The notes under the pieces were generated by a model, which worked only from the letters and a program-made list of their open reading frames with translations, was not told the DNA's origin and made no database searches. From Promethearchaeota archaeon (GTDB lineage: Archaea > Asgardarchaeota > Lokiarchaeia > Sigyniarchaeales > SOKP01), in contig JAHPZE010000001.1 in the NCBI GenBank assembly GCA_019058365.1, forward strand, positions 186,001 through 250,000: a DNA stretch of 64,000 nucleotides, read 5' to 3'. Positions within the stretch are counted from its first letter, which is position 1. Each line of letters opens with the position of its first letter. Of this stretch, positions 8,815-18,995 are shown one piece after another. A program made the translations under genes and the position numbers.

Positions 8815-9561
8815 ATGTTTGAACATAGCTATTTTATATGTGAGGAAGAAATCCCTATTATTGTACCTAAAAGGATTATGGTTTTTGCTGGCCATCCCGA
8901 TGATGAGTTAATATCTTGTGGGGGTACGCTATTAAAATATCAAAAACTCGGTTCAGAAATCATAATTGTAATAGCTACTTTTGGCTTAGGAGGCTATGCT
9001 AAGGAAAAACATAAAGATAATATAGCTGAAAGAAGGGAAAAAGAATTAGAGTTAGTAAAGAAGGTTTTAAAAAGTGACATTATTGAGTTAGGGTATTCAG
9101 ATTTACAAATTGAAAGAGAAAAAATCTCTCAGATTACTAATCTCATCCGAGATTATAAACCTCAAGTAATTTTGTTACCTCATTACTCAGATTTTCACCG
9201 TGTGCATCGAAATTTATCTTTAATCACACGTGAAGCAATATATCACTGTACTACAGGTAAAGCATACGGCGGACATCTAAGGAGTTGGGTTCCTCATGGT
9301 GCCTATTATTATGAATCACCATCATGTAAATTCGAATACATACAAGGATCTGTATTTGTTATAGTGAATATAGAAGATTACTGGGAAAAGAAAAAAGATA
9401 TTTTTAACCAAATATATACATCTCAAAAAGAAGTTTTAGAGCGTGTTATAGATTGGGCGGAGGATACTGCAATTCTGAGGGGAAATGAAATAAATGCTGC
9501 TTTTGGTGAAGCTTTTATGCCTGAGACTACATATACTCCATTAAAAATTTTATTACAATAA
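8815..9561 (+). CDS. PIG-L/LmbE-family deacetylase
   Basis: This 248-residue protein is a zinc-dependent N-acetylglucosaminyl deacetylase-like enzyme. The metal and catalytic motif 'GHPDDELISCGG' spans residues 26-37, and the second zinc-binding stretch 'HYSDFHRVHRN' lies near residue 123. Family members remove acetyl groups from GlcNAc-phosphatidylinositol, GlcNAc-Ins, bacillithiol or mycothiol precursors, or other amido sugars. The archaeal substrate is unknown, but sugar-lipid or glycan modification is likely. It sits between the proline-rich gene and the actin-family gene on the same strand, 93 bp ahead of the latter, without evidence of functional linkage. Confidence 0.85.
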   Translation: MFEHSYFICEEEIPIIVPKRIMVFAGHPDDELISCGGTLLKYQKLGSEIIIVIATFGLGGYAKEKHKDNIAERREKELELVKKVLKSDIIELGYSDLQIEREKISQITNLIRDYKPQVILLPHYSDFHRVHRNLSLITREAIYHCTTGKAYGGHLRSWVPHGAYYYESPSCKFEYIQGSVFVIVNIEDYWEKKKDIFNQIYTSQKEVLERVIDWAEDTAILRGNEINAAFGEAFMPETTYTPLKILLQ

Positions 9562-9654
9562 AAGTACGGAGATTTTTTTAATAATTAAAATATTATATTA
9601 GATATACTAGTTTAGGCTTAATATCTTAAAATTAAATTCAGAACCTATTAAGGC

Positions 9655-10776
9655 ATGGGAAATCTAACAATAGTTCTTGATATTGGTCAGTTCAGCACTA
9701 AAATTGGATTTGCAGGAGAGGATACACCATCTCAAGTTTTCCTAACAATGGTTGGAAAACCTAAATATCAAAGTGTAGATGTCAGTTATAAATCTAAGCA
9801 ATCTCATGAAGATGAAATATATGTAGGAGATGAAATTCAATCAATTGGATTATATAAGATTTTTCATCCTATTGAAAAAGGAATTGTTGTGGATTGGACT
9901 CATTTTGAGAATATTATTGATTATATTTTTTACAATTTGAGAGTAGATCCAACTCTTGTTAATGTATTATTTGCTGTACATCCATTATTTCCATATAATG
10001 ACTTAGAGAAAATATTTAAGTTATTTTTAGAAAGATATCAATGTATGGCATTTTATCCAGTATTAGATTCAATGCTAACTCTATACTCCGGTGGTTTCCA
10101 AACAGGATTAATCGTAGAAATAGGTGATAGCAATACACGAATTGTCCCGATTTATGAAGGATATAAGTTAGAGCATGCAGTAAGAATCTTAGATATTGGT
10201 GGAAGAGTATTAACTCACCAAATGGAACAGATTTTAGAATCTATTGGATGGTCAGTCGATTCTTCTATACGCAGAGAGTTAGTAAGAGTTTTAAAGGAAA
10301 AAGCCTGTTTTGTATCTTTAGATTATAAAGAAGATTTGAAGCGAAGTGAACAGTATGAGAAAGAATATTCGCTTCCTGATGGTTCTACAATTTCTCTCAA
10401 TAAAGAAAGATTTATTATTCCAGAATTATTATTTAAGCCTACTTCAGAATTAGAAGAAGATGCATTACATATAGCCATTATGGATGTAATTGAAGCCTGT
10501 GATTTAGACATACGTCCGGAGTTATTAAATAATATTTTTCTTTCGGGTGGTTCATCTATGTTTCCTAATTTAAAATCACGTATCTATCAAGAATTAGAAT
10601 TAGAGTTAGTAAGACGAAAGAAAAAAAATTTAGGAATTAGAATTATCGCTCCAATGGAACGAACATTTTCTGTATGGATTGGAGGATCAATTTTGGCAAT
10701 GATTCCCGAATTTTCTCAAAATTGGATTACACGGTTAAAATATTTTGATGAAGGAATACCACCTAATTTACTTTAA
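9655..10776 (+). CDS. Actin-family protein (divergent Asgard actin-related protein)
   Basis: This 373-residue protein has the length and motif order of actin. Phosphate loop 1 is 'VLDIGQFSTKIGFAG' (residues 7-21, Asp9 and Lys16 aligning with actin Asp11 and Lys18). Phosphate loop 2 is 'GLIVEIGDSNTRIVPIYEGY' (151-170). 'SLPDGSTISLNKERF' and the adenosine loop 'NIFLSGGSSMFPNL' follow in order. The ATPase residues differ from actin: Gln137 aligns with Asp138, Asp154 with Glu155 and His161 with Arg162, while Asp157 is kept (Asp158). The D-loop region is poorly matched. These changes suggest slow or absent hydrolysis and a role like that of eukaryotic actin-related proteins, perhaps capping or templating a true actin encoded elsewhere. 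Confidence 0.85.
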   Translation: MGNLTIVLDIGQFSTKIGFAGEDTPSQVFLTMVGKPKYQSVDVSYKSKQSHEDEIYVGDEIQSIGLYKIFHPIEKGIVVDWTHFENIIDYIFYNLRVDPTLVNVLFAVHPLFPYNDLEKIFKLFLERYQCMAFYPVLDSMLTLYSGGFQTGLIVEIGDSNTRIVPIYEGYKLEHAVRILDIGGRVLTHQMEQILESIGWSVDSSIRRELVRVLKEKACFVSLDYKEDLKRSEQYEKEYSLPDGSTISLNKERFIIPELLFKPTSELEEDALHIAIMDVIEACDLDIRPELLNNIFLSGGSSMFPNLKSRIYQELELELVRRKKKNLGIRIIAPMERTFSVWIGGSILAMIPEFSQNWITRLKYFDEGIPPNLL

Positions 10777-10889
10777 TATAACTTAACCTATCCTTTGTAA
10801 ATATCCTAATAACATTGAGATAATACATTTTGTTAAATAAGAAATTTTAATATTAAATTATATTATAACTACTACTTTTAAAGGTATAA

Positions 10890-11234
10890 ATGAATATGGA
10901 TGATTTAGCAGAAAATAAGTTTTACAAACCAAGTTATTCCCATTTGTTCAATAGAATTAAGGATATTAAAACACCAATAAAAAATGAAATATTAATTGCC
11001 CTTCTTGATGGTCATTGGCATTCTGAATTAGAACTAATAAGAGTTACTAAAAGACAGCATGGATTCATCGGAAGTGTTACTTTGGGTACAATGGTAACTT
11101 CATTGAATCATTACATTAAAAATAACTATCTGCAGAAGAAGATAGTAAATAGTAAGCTTTATTATAAGATATCAGATAATTACGTTGGACTTACGAGAGC
11201 AGCGTATAGGTTTGACGCAAACGATTTCCTTTAA
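10890..11234 (+). CDS. Small winged-helix DNA-binding protein
   Basis: This 114-residue basic protein has a central winged-helix pattern. 'IKNEILIALLDGHWHSELEL' (about 31-50) is the usual helix-turn entering the recognition region, followed by 'GTMVTSLNHYIKNNYLQKKI' and a wing 'VNSKLYYKISDNYVGLT'. Such archaeal proteins are typically local transcription regulators. Two close ATG codons (10890 and 10896) are possible starts. It follows the actin-family gene by 113 bp but its target is unknown. Confidence 0.65.
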   Translation: MNMDDLAENKFYKPSYSHLFNRIKDIKTPIKNEILIALLDGHWHSELELIRVTKRQHGFIGSVTLGTMVTSLNHYIKNNYLQKKIVNSKLYYKISDNYVGLTRAAYRFDANDFL

Positions 11235-11534
11235 GAAGAAGGAATTGAAAACGTAGAATTTCTTTAGAGAAAACCTATTATTTCTTTAAATTCTTCAACA
11301 CTATTACATTTGCTAAAAAGATAAAGATGATGTTATTATGCTGTGTGCTTAATTGAATAGGAATCCTTATATAACACTTAATAAATGGGTTTTAAAATTG
11401 AAAATAAAAATCTACTGGTATAAATTGTAGAAAAAATAAAATAAATTTCAGAATTATAAAAAGAAATTCAAACTTGTGCATATTATTAAAGCAAAATCGA
11501 ATATTCTTTAGTTTTTATAATAATATATAATATT
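11235..11534. other. Intergenic region, no clear gene
   Basis: This 300-bp gap between the winged-helix gene and the topoisomerase gene is AT-rich. The only coding-like trace is a 22-codon stretch on the minus strand ending at 11264 ('SVEEFKEIIGFL' then stop), closed upstream by a stop. It may be a gene relic or chance. I see no RNA gene. Confidence 0.4.
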
Positions 11535-13679
11535 TCATTTTTTTATACATCTTCCTTTAAAAATTCTATATTCCTCACAATTGGAACAGAAACCCTTTCC
11601 TGAATTTTCTTTAAAACTATCATTCCAACATTTAGGACATAAATAGTAGGTAAGAGATTTATTGCTTTTTCTTAGTATCACTTTAAAAACATTAAAATTA
11701 CAAATAGAACAAACACAATCTAGCAACTCTAATTTTCCGTTCTTGGGTAAGGATAAATACTGTTTGCAATTTTCATTAGAACAAACTAAAAATCTTTTAT
11801 TTTTACTATCAATGAATTTCATAGGAAATGTATTACAAAAAGGACAATTTGAAGTGGTGAGTGGGATAGTATAATCCATCTTATAGGTATTAATTTTAGA
11901 GGTTAATTTATGTTTATTTACTAAGAATTTATCAAACAACTGTAAAAACTCATTTCTTACCTCATCTACAACATCATTCATTTTTTTTTTATTATTTTTA
12001 ATTTCTTCTAGTTTTTCCTCTACTCTTCTTGTAAACTCTGGCTTTAAAAATGGTAACCATATTTCAATTAAATTTTCTATAATAAATTTACCTAAATCTG
12101 TTATAAAATAATGGTGTTTCAATCTTTTTGTTAAACTACGAGTTTGTAATAATTTTATAATGACAGGTCTAGTTGATTTCGTACCTAAATGATTTTTTTC
12201 CATTATTTTAAGCAATGATGTATCATTATATCTAGGAGGGGGTTTTGTTTCATTTTGGACAAATAAAATTTCCTTTATTGGGATGTCATTACTAATAATT
12301 TGAATCACAGTATCATATTTTGGTTTAAGAAAAGGAGCAATTTCTAGAAATCCTGGAGAGATTAATGTTACAAACTGAGCGTGAAAAGGCTCTTCTTTTA
12401 TAAGGATTTTTAAAAATTGTTTTGATTCCAAGGCTTCTTCTCCAAAAAGTGCTAGATAATGACGTGCGAGTATATCATAAACTTTTTTTTGTAGATTGTT
12501 TTCAAATCTTGAACTATTAAGCTCTAAACTTTCAAGAGGTGTTATAGGTGGGTGGTCCCCCATATCTTTCTTTCCGTATGTTGGTTTTATTCTATTATTG
12601 TCCAAAAGGTTTATAGTATAATTTTTAAACTGCGAATGTAAAGTGAATTTCTGTAGGATTTCATTGTGATTAAAATCTGACTTGTAAACATCACTATCGG
12701 TTCTCGGATATGAGATAAGCTTATTTAGATATAAAGCATTCATAATTTGCATAGCCATGATTGCTGAAATTTTTAAATTTTTTGTTAATAGCACTAAAGC
12801 TTTAGACGTATTCAATGGGATAGGTGGGGCTCTCCTTGTTACATTTTTAGAATTATCAATAATCTTGCCAATTTTCTCATTTTTAATCTTTTGAAAAATT
12901 TCTCCAGCCATAACCTCACTATCCTTCAAGAAAGGATTAAGTTGGTGATGTACTCGAAAAGTTCCACTTACATGAAATAAATCAGCATCAATTAGAAAAT
13001 AGGGTTCTGGAATAAAATTCAGAATTTCTTGTTCTCTTATATATATTAAATAAAGAAGACTAGTCTGAACGCGCCCAATTGAAGTAAATCTAACTCTAAA
13101 TTTATTTAATAAGGGACGTAGAGTATTTGTAACTTCTCTTGTAGCTGAAAAACCAATGAGTGCATCGATAATAGCTCTAGCCTCTCCTGATTCACCCCAA
13201 TTATATTTTGGAGATATAAGATTATTAAATTTTCTTAAAATTTCATTTTCTTGAAGAGAACTAAGCCATAATTGCGAAATCTTGATACTAGGATTGACAT
13301 GCTTTACAAATGGAAGTGCATCGAATAAACCTATCGCGCAGCCTTCGATATCAGCATCAGTTCCAATAATACAATGATCAGAAATCTTTGAGTATTCTTT
13401 TAAAGAATTTATATAAGGATAAGCATAATTTGCAGGTACTTTTTCAATTGCATTAGGATTGGTAATGATTTCTCGGGGGTTTGTATTTGTCCAACTTTTA
13501 TAAACGTCTGTATTTCTATATTCAAGGATATGTCCACGTAAAGGAACTACATAAATATCTTTTGAAGCAACTAAGTAAATATTTAACATTTTTGCTTTCT
13601 TTATTATTTTAACTGAACCTAACGCTTTTGCTATAGCTTCTGCGGCTTTATTTTTTTCTGCGATTATTAAGGTTGTCAT
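11535..13679 (-). CDS. topA: Type IA DNA topoisomerase with C-terminal zinc fingers
   Basis: This 714-residue protein relaxes negative supercoils through a transient 5'-phosphotyrosine link. The N-terminal Toprim domain shows 'LIIAEKNKAAEAIAKALG' and the metal site 'GTDADIEG' (Asp108, Asp110, Glu112). The catalytic tyrosine is Tyr324 in 'LISYPRTDSD', and 'RFTSIGRVQT' near 198 is the conserved gate region. The C-terminal 110 residues carry several C-x2-C pairs, for example 'CPFCNTFPMKFIDSKNKRF' and 'CSICNFN', which make about three zinc-ribbon modules for single-stranded DNA contact. Length and layout fit archaeal TopA/Topo III enzymes, and it is not fused to a reverse-gyrase helicase. It is transcribed alone. 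Confidence 0.92.
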   Translation of the reverse strand: MTTLIIAEKNKAAEAIAKALGSVKIIKKAKMLNIYLVASKDIYVVPLRGHILEYRNTDVYKSWTNTNPREIITNPNAIEKVPANYAYPYINSLKEYSKISDHCIIGTDADIEGCAIGLFDALPFVKHVNPSIKISQLWLSSLQENEILRKFNNLISPKYNWGESGEARAIIDALIGFSATREVTNTLRPLLNKFRVRFTSIGRVQTSLLYLIYIREQEILNFIPEPYFLIDADLFHVSGTFRVHHQLNPFLKDSEVMAGEIFQKIKNEKIGKIIDNSKNVTRRAPPIPLNTSKALVLLTKNLKISAIMAMQIMNALYLNKLISYPRTDSDVYKSDFNHNEILQKFTLHSQFKNYTINLLDNNRIKPTYGKKDMGDHPPITPLESLELNSSRFENNLQKKVYDILARHYLALFGEEALESKQFLKILIKEEPFHAQFVTLISPGFLEIAPFLKPKYDTVIQIISNDIPIKEILFVQNETKPPPRYNDTSLLKIMEKNHLGTKSTRPVIIKLLQTRSLTKRLKHHYFITDLGKFIIENLIEIWLPFLKPEFTRRVEEKLEEIKNNKKKMNDVVDEVRNEFLQLFDKFLVNKHKLTSKINTYKMDYTIPLTTSNCPFCNTFPMKFIDSKNKRFLVCSNENCKQYLSLPKNGKLELLDCVCSICNFNVFKVILRKSNKSLTYYLCPKCWNDSFKENSGKGFCSNCEEYRIFKGRCIKK

Positions 13680-13870
13680 TATGACTTTTCAAATATGTAA
13701 TAGAATACTTAATTTTAAATTTTGAAAAAGCAATAATATTTCATAACTGTTGAATAAATTTCTGGTTATTATTAAAGAAAAATTAATTCATTAAGAATTT
13801 TAATTTGTGTAATATAATTCAAGACATAAATGATATGTAATGAATTAAAATTCCAAAGATATCCTAAAAT

Positions 13871-16800
13871 TTAGAACGGTAGAGTAAATGAAAAAGCTGA
13901 ACCTTGATTTTCTCCATCTGAATTTGCCCAAATTTTACCTCCATGAGCTTTAATAATCCCTTTAGTAATATATAATCCCAGTCCTGTACCAGAATCTTTA
14001 ATATTGATATGATCACTTATAAATGGAGGTTTAATCCTTTCAAATTTTTTGAATAAGCGTTCTATTTCGTCTTGAGCTAAACCAATTCCATTATCTTTGA
14101 TTTCAAAGATATAGTGATTTTCTTCTTTTTTAGATAAAATTTTTATCCATCCATAATCAGGAGTGAATTTAATCGCATTTGAAAGTAAATTAGTGAAAAC
14201 TGTGAAAATCCGCATCTGATCTACATTTAACATGATTTCATGGTCAATATTTAATATTATCTCAAGATTCTTTTCATTGATCAGATAGCTTAATTCATCA
14301 AGGCAATCATTTATGATATTAGTGACATTTATCAAAGCTTTTTGCAGTTTCAATTTATTTTCATCAATTTTTAAGACGTCTAAAAGCTGATCCATTAGAA
14401 TTTCTAATCGATTAACATTTCTTTGTACTGTTAATAAGTCCGTTGTGATTTCTGGATTAAGATGATTTCTGTGTTTCATCAAAATATAATCTGTATAACC
14501 AGAAATTGAAATTAATGGTGTTTTTAATTCATGAGCAGCCATAGTTATAAAGTCATTCTTAACTTTATCAATTTTTCTCAATTCAATATTCTGTCGTCTT
14601 AACTTCTTCTCAGACTCTAATAATTCCTGTTCCAATCTAAATTTCTCAGTAATATCATTAAATGTTCCTTCAATAGCTATTGGTTTTCCATTGTCATCTT
14701 TTATTAGATGCGCATTTATTTGTACAATAATATGATCTCCATTGTTTCTTTTAACAGGTACGATATAATTTCTAATAAATCCATTTTTTAGTAACTGGTT
14801 TATATAATTTTCCCTGTCATTTGTGTTTTCCCATAAATGTGTTATTTTTTTCTCTATTAGATTTTTCTTATATTCAAATCCGCTGATTTCATTGAATGCT
14901 GGATTATGATATAGTATAACTCCATCCAAATCCGTTTTATAATATCCTTCATCTAGATCAGTTATCATATTTCTGAAATTCTTTTCCGATTCTTTTAATT
15001 GGTTTTCTATTTTTATGCGTTCACTAATATCTCTAATAATTGTGATTATTTGACTAACTTTACCTTCAATAAATATTGGAATTTTACGAGTTTCAGTTAT
15101 AACATCAAGACCTGACAGTATAGTAGTTTCAATCGTAATAAAAGGTTTTCCCGTTTCGAAAACTTCGCGATATTCTTCATAAACTTGATCTGGTAAAAAA
15201 GTAAATGCTTCAGAAAGCATTAGACCTAAGATATCTGCTCTAAGATCTAATTCATAAAGCCATTTTTTCATTTCCTTATTTACTAATATAATTCTTAATT
15301 CTTTATTGACTACATGCAAGGGATCATTTAATGAATCAATCGTAGTTCGATATTGCTGTTCAGATTCTATTAGATCTTTAGTCCGCTCTAATACTTTTTG
15401 TTCTAGTTCTCTATTTAAAATTTTTAATTCTTCTTGAGACTTCTTTAATTTTTGTTCAGCTATTTTTTTCTCTGTTATATCTTGTATAATAACTTGAAAA
15501 AATGTTTCATCTCCAATTTCTACGAGAGAGTCATCAATACTAATCCACATTAAATTTCCATTTTTCGATCTTGAAATTTGAACTTCAAGTGATCCTGGAA
15601 CATTATCTTTCAAGATAGATTGATATCTATCTTTAAATACAGGTAAAATATTTTCAGGTTTTATGTCTACCTCTAAAAAATTTCTATTTATTATACTTTC
15701 AATTTTTCTATTAAATATTTTCTCGGTAACAGGGTTACAATCAATAATTTTTCCCTTTCTGTTAATTAAAATAATTGAATAGGGAGAACGTTGAAATAGG
15801 TGTCGATATTTTGTTTCTGATTCCTTTAACTTTTGTTCAAGATGGAATTTATCTGTAATATCTCTCGCTAGACCGTTAAATCCTATTTTATTACCACCTG
15901 AATCATATCTTAAATATACAGAAGATTCACATATCACTAAACCTTCACTTTTGTTTCGAAATTGAAATTGAAAATCTGATTTTGGTTGCCCCGTTTGATA
16001 AACGTTACTATATACATTAAAAATCTTTTTTTTATTTTCTTTATCAAAAAAATTTCGATAATTTATACCTAATAATTCATTTTTAGAATATCCTATAAGT
16101 TCAATAAATGCATCATTGAAAAAAGTAAAATTTCCCTCTAAATCGACTTCAAAATAAATTTCTTTTATATTTTCAAGGATTCCACGATACTTTTCTTCTG
16201 ATTCCTTTAATTTTTGTTCTGCCATTTCACGTATCGTAATATCTTCATAGGTTACTAATATTCCAACTACTTCTCCTTTTGGATTATGTAGAGGAATTCT
16301 ATTAATCTCAAACCAATTTTGCCAACCATTAATCGTAATTAATGATTCTATAGTGTTATATTCAGCAGTATCATTTTTCATTACTTCACTTTCCTTGTTT
16401 TTAATAGATTCCACGTTATCTTTGATCCAAATGAGATCTTCATCTGTACTTCCAATAATACTTGTTGGTTCCATTATTTTATTTAGGAGGGCAAAATTCT
16501 TATTACATCCCATATAAACCAAGTTTGTATCTTTCCAATAAATGAATTGAGGAATATTGTCCAATACTAATTCTAACATCTCTCTGGTCTTCTCTACAAC
16601 ATTTTTTCCTTCTCTTGTTTGAAGAAGTTTCCAAAATTGTATCTCCGGAACATATTCTGCTAATTCACCGAATCGAGCTTGGCTTTTTTTAATCTCAAAC
16701 TCGAGATTTTTAAACTTGGTTATATCTCTGCAGATTAAAAGGGCTTTTTTTTTATTATCTTCGTTATCTATGAAACTTTTTCCCTTTATTTCAAACCATT

Positions 16801-17053
16801 TAAATGGATTACCTTTATATTTAATTTGAACATCTTCAACTCCATAACCAGTCCTAAAGATGGCTTTTAATAGTTTCGTTACTCGTTTGAAATCATCTTG
16901 ATGAATAAATTCGTTCAATTTTTTCTTTATAGTAAAATCTTCAAAATTAGTATATTCGCATTGATACTTACTATTAAGTATAAATATAAGGTCATCAATA
17001 TTTTCAGAAAAAATCTGACCTATTTTACTGTAACTTCTGAAAGTACTTGTCAT
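13871..17053 (-). CDS. Six-PAS sensor histidine kinase
   Basis: This 1060-residue soluble kinase has no membrane segment or signal peptide. About six PAS modules run in series (roughly 10-115, 155-275, 285-405, 410-530, 565-680, 690-810), joined by signature linkers such as 'LKESEEKYRGILENI' and 'LKESEKNFRNMI'; a coiled coil lies near 535-565. The HisKA box 'FITMAAHELKTPLISISGY' carries the phospho-accepting His. The ATPase domain shows 'NLLSNAIKFTP' (N box), 'DNGIGL' (G1) and 'GTGLGLYI' (G2). No receiver domain is attached and no response regulator is nearby. Cytoplasmic redox, small-molecule or light sensing is likely, but the ligands are not readable. Such kinases in archaea are usually of bacterial origin. 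Confidence 0.92.
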   Translation of the reverse strand: MTSTFRSYSKIGQIFSENIDDLIFILNSKYQCEYTNFEDFTIKKKLNEFIHQDDFKRVTKLLKAIFRTGYGVEDVQIKYKGNPFKWFEIKGKSFIDNEDNKKKALLICRDITKFKNLEFEIKKSQARFGELAEYVPEIQFWKLLQTREGKNVVEKTREMLELVLDNIPQFIYWKDTNLVYMGCNKNFALLNKIMEPTSIIGSTDEDLIWIKDNVESIKNKESEVMKNDTAEYNTIESLITINGWQNWFEINRIPLHNPKGEVVGILVTYEDITIREMAEQKLKESEEKYRGILENIKEIYFEVDLEGNFTFFNDAFIELIGYSKNELLGINYRNFFDKENKKKIFNVYSNVYQTGQPKSDFQFQFRNKSEGLVICESSVYLRYDSGGNKIGFNGLARDITDKFHLEQKLKESETKYRHLFQRSPYSIILINRKGKIIDCNPVTEKIFNRKIESIINRNFLEVDIKPENILPVFKDRYQSILKDNVPGSLEVQISRSKNGNLMWISIDDSLVEIGDETFFQVIIQDITEKKIAEQKLKKSQEELKILNRELEQKVLERTKDLIESEQQYRTTIDSLNDPLHVVNKELRIILVNKEMKKWLYELDLRADILGLMLSEAFTFLPDQVYEEYREVFETGKPFITIETTILSGLDVITETRKIPIFIEGKVSQIITIIRDISERIKIENQLKESEKNFRNMITDLDEGYYKTDLDGVILYHNPAFNEISGFEYKKNLIEKKITHLWENTNDRENYINQLLKNGFIRNYIVPVKRNNGDHIIVQINAHLIKDDNGKPIAIEGTFNDITEKFRLEQELLESEKKLRRQNIELRKIDKVKNDFITMAAHELKTPLISISGYTDYILMKHRNHLNPEITTDLLTVQRNVNRLEILMDQLLDVLKIDENKLKLQKALINVTNIINDCLDELSYLINEKNLEIILNIDHEIMLNVDQMRIFTVFTNLLSNAIKFTPDYGWIKILSKKEENHYIFEIKDNGIGLAQDEIERLFKKFERIKPPFISDHINIKDSGTGLGLYITKGIIKAHGGKIWANSDGENQGSAFSFTLPF

Positions 17054-17231
17054 CTCTTATAGTTACCCCATTTAACATTTTAGGATTTAATTATCAAACA
17101 AAATAACAGAAAATTAATCTTTTCTTATAAAAAAATTATATAAATTAGAATATATTTTTTATCTATTTAGAATTCATTAAAACTAATATCTACAACGTAA
17201 ATTATTAGGGCTATAATTTTTTCAATTAACA

Positions 17232-18332
17232 TTAGCCTAATTTGCTTGCCCATCCTTTCATGAATTTCCTCATTTTTTCTTGTTTTGAGATTATTTCTTT
17301 TATTTGTTCTTTTGATTTATTTGTTAGATTTACAATCTCTGGTATAAAGTTGTATTTTATGAAGAAATCTTTACATTGCTGTGAGATTAAATCATTTGGG
17401 ATGTTGATAGGATCCTTCTGAAGACTTTTAAAATTGAATTCCCAATGTTCTAAGAAATTTTTTATGCTTTTATTTGCTTGGAAAATTGGTAAAACTCCAA
17501 TACAATTTGATGTGGTAAGAGCTACATTAGCGTGTTCAACACTAAATCTATTTCCATTAAATGATATAGCGATACCACCATCATCACTTAATCTTTGGAG
17601 CATATTAATATCAGTAATTGAATCTCCTAAAGCTATCATTTCTGAAATTGGTATATTTGTTCTTTTAGATATATCTTCAACGGCTAACTCTTTTCTTTTT
17701 CCCCCTCGAACTATCACTTCATTCATAATCCTTATATAATCAGAATCTGGGCTTATCCAAAAAAAATCATTCAAATCATCAATAATACTATTAAGATCTT
17801 TATTATTAGTAAGATATTTTTTAAATATCTCTCTTATCAATACATTTACTGCATCTTCAATATTCGATAAACTCTTTTTCAAATTTTGGATATTCAAATC
17901 TGTACAATATACATGATCTTTTGGAATTTCCAGAGCAGCTGTTACAATATGAGCAAAATGTGTGTAACTGGTAGAAATTACAAATATATCCCAATCTTTT
18001 TTTAAGATTTTCATTAACTCTCTACATCCTGGTAACAAACCTAAGTTACTTTTAGCTAAACTTATTAATTCTTCATCTGTAAAGCAAGAAACGTACAACG
18101 GAGCCATTAATCTAAGAGTGTCTCCTGGTTGATATCCAGGGATATTCAATTTTTCTTTAACTCCTGGTACATCAATAATATAATCATCATAATTAGAAAT
18201 CATCGTAAAAAATTCACCCATATTATATTTGTTTAAATTCAACTCTGACTTATTATTTAATTTTTTTCCTAGCTCAGCAGCAAAATCGATAACACTAATA
18301 GGACCCTCTAGGTCCCAACACGCAACATTCAT
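17232..18332 (-). CDS. Archaeal HAD-superfamily hydrolase (COG4030-like)
   Basis: This 366-residue protein has HAD motif I at the very N-terminus, 'CWDLEGPIS' (Asp7, with Glu9 where most HAD phosphatases have Asp). Motif II is 'VISTSYTHF' near residue 128 and motif IV is 'IALGDSITDINML' near 245. A helical insert lies between about 40 and 100 and another after motif II. The D-x-E start matches an archaeal group of uncharacterised HAD proteins that I associate with COG4030. The Glu in place of the acid-base Asp could alter or slow phosphatase activity. The substrate is unknown and the neighbours give no clear link. Confidence 0.75.
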   Translation of the reverse strand: MNVACWDLEGPISVIDFAAELGKKLNNKSELNLNKYNMGEFFTMISNYDDYIIDVPGVKEKLNIPGYQPGDTLRLMAPLYVSCFTDEELISLAKSNLGLLPGCRELMKILKKDWDIFVISTSYTHFAHIVTAALEIPKDHVYCTDLNIQNLKKSLSNIEDAVNVLIREIFKKYLTNNKDLNSIIDDLNDFFWISPDSDYIRIMNEVIVRGGKRKELAVEDISKRTNIPISEMIALGDSITDINMLQRLSDDGGIAISFNGNRFSVEHANVALTTSNCIGVLPIFQANKSIKNFLEHWEFNFKSLQKDPINIPNDLISQQCKDFFIKYNFIPEIVNLTNKSKEQIKEIISKQEKMRKFMKGWASKLG

Positions 18333-18420
18333 ATTATAAAAAGAGGATAATAATCTTAAATAATCTTCTATTAATTAACTACTTATTAAGGATTTATTAT
18401 TTAAGAGAAGTTTATTTGCT

Positions 18421-18903
18421 TTAGTCTTTTATTTTAAAAATTTCTTGAATTGACTTATTTCTTTCTCGTTTAATTATTTCTTTCCAATTTGGTTCTATTA
18501 TATTAAAGGCGTTTAAAGCTAGATTTTTAATATCATCATCAGATGAATCTAATAATGGCCCTAAATATGCTAATGCTCTCTTATCTTTTATCTTAGTTAA
18601 ACTCTCTATAATGTAAATAATTCTATACTTATCTGGTTCGTATTTTTTTTGTTCTTCTTTGAGTTGTTCTATGATCCTTAGTGTCGCTCTTCCATCTCTA
18701 ATTCGTCCTAATGCTTCTATTATTTTATTAATAACAGTATGATCTTTCTCAGATCTAAGAGCTCTGCACATTAGATTTGTAGCTCTTCCATCCTTTAATA
18801 ACCCGAGTTGTCTCGCAGCTTCAGCTCTTTTCTGCCAATCATCTTCATGAAAGAGTTGTTTTATAAAAGCATTGAATTCTGCATTTTTTTCATGCCAGGT
18901 CAT
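18421..18903 (-). CDS. HEAT-repeat protein
   Basis: This 160-residue soluble protein is made of about four HEAT/PBS-lyase-like helical repeats. Recurrent units include 'RAEAARQLGLLKDGRAT', 'INKIIEALGRIRDGRAT' and 'IIESLTKIKDKRALAYL', each with the Asp/Arg pair and the Ala-Leu core typical of the fold. Such short HEAT proteins act as adaptors or as lyase-like chaperones for bilin proteins; here a protein-binding role is more likely. It lies between the HAD gene and purD on the same strand with gaps of about 90 bp. Confidence 0.8.
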   Translation of the reverse strand: MTWHEKNAEFNAFIKQLFHEDDWQKRAEAARQLGLLKDGRATNLMCRALRSEKDHTVINKIIEALGRIRDGRATLRIIEQLKEEQKKYEPDKYRIIYIIESLTKIKDKRALAYLGPLLDSSDDDIKNLALNAFNIIEPNWKEIIKRERNKSIQEIFKIKD

Positions 18904-18995
18904 AATTCAAAAAAGATCAAATAGGGGCAATATTATAATTTGATGATTATAGAATATAATACTTTATTTAGATGATAAATTATAAAAAATAGCAT

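Noticed and set aside
8594..8815. 73-codon plus-strand frame before the PIG-L gene
   Set aside because: Phe-rich composition in a T-rich spacer, no ribosome-binding site and no motif; probably fortuitous.
11264..11332. 22-codon coding-like stretch ending SVEEFKEIIGFL
   Set aside because: Too short and closed by a stop upstream; it may be a relic but cannot be supported as a gene.
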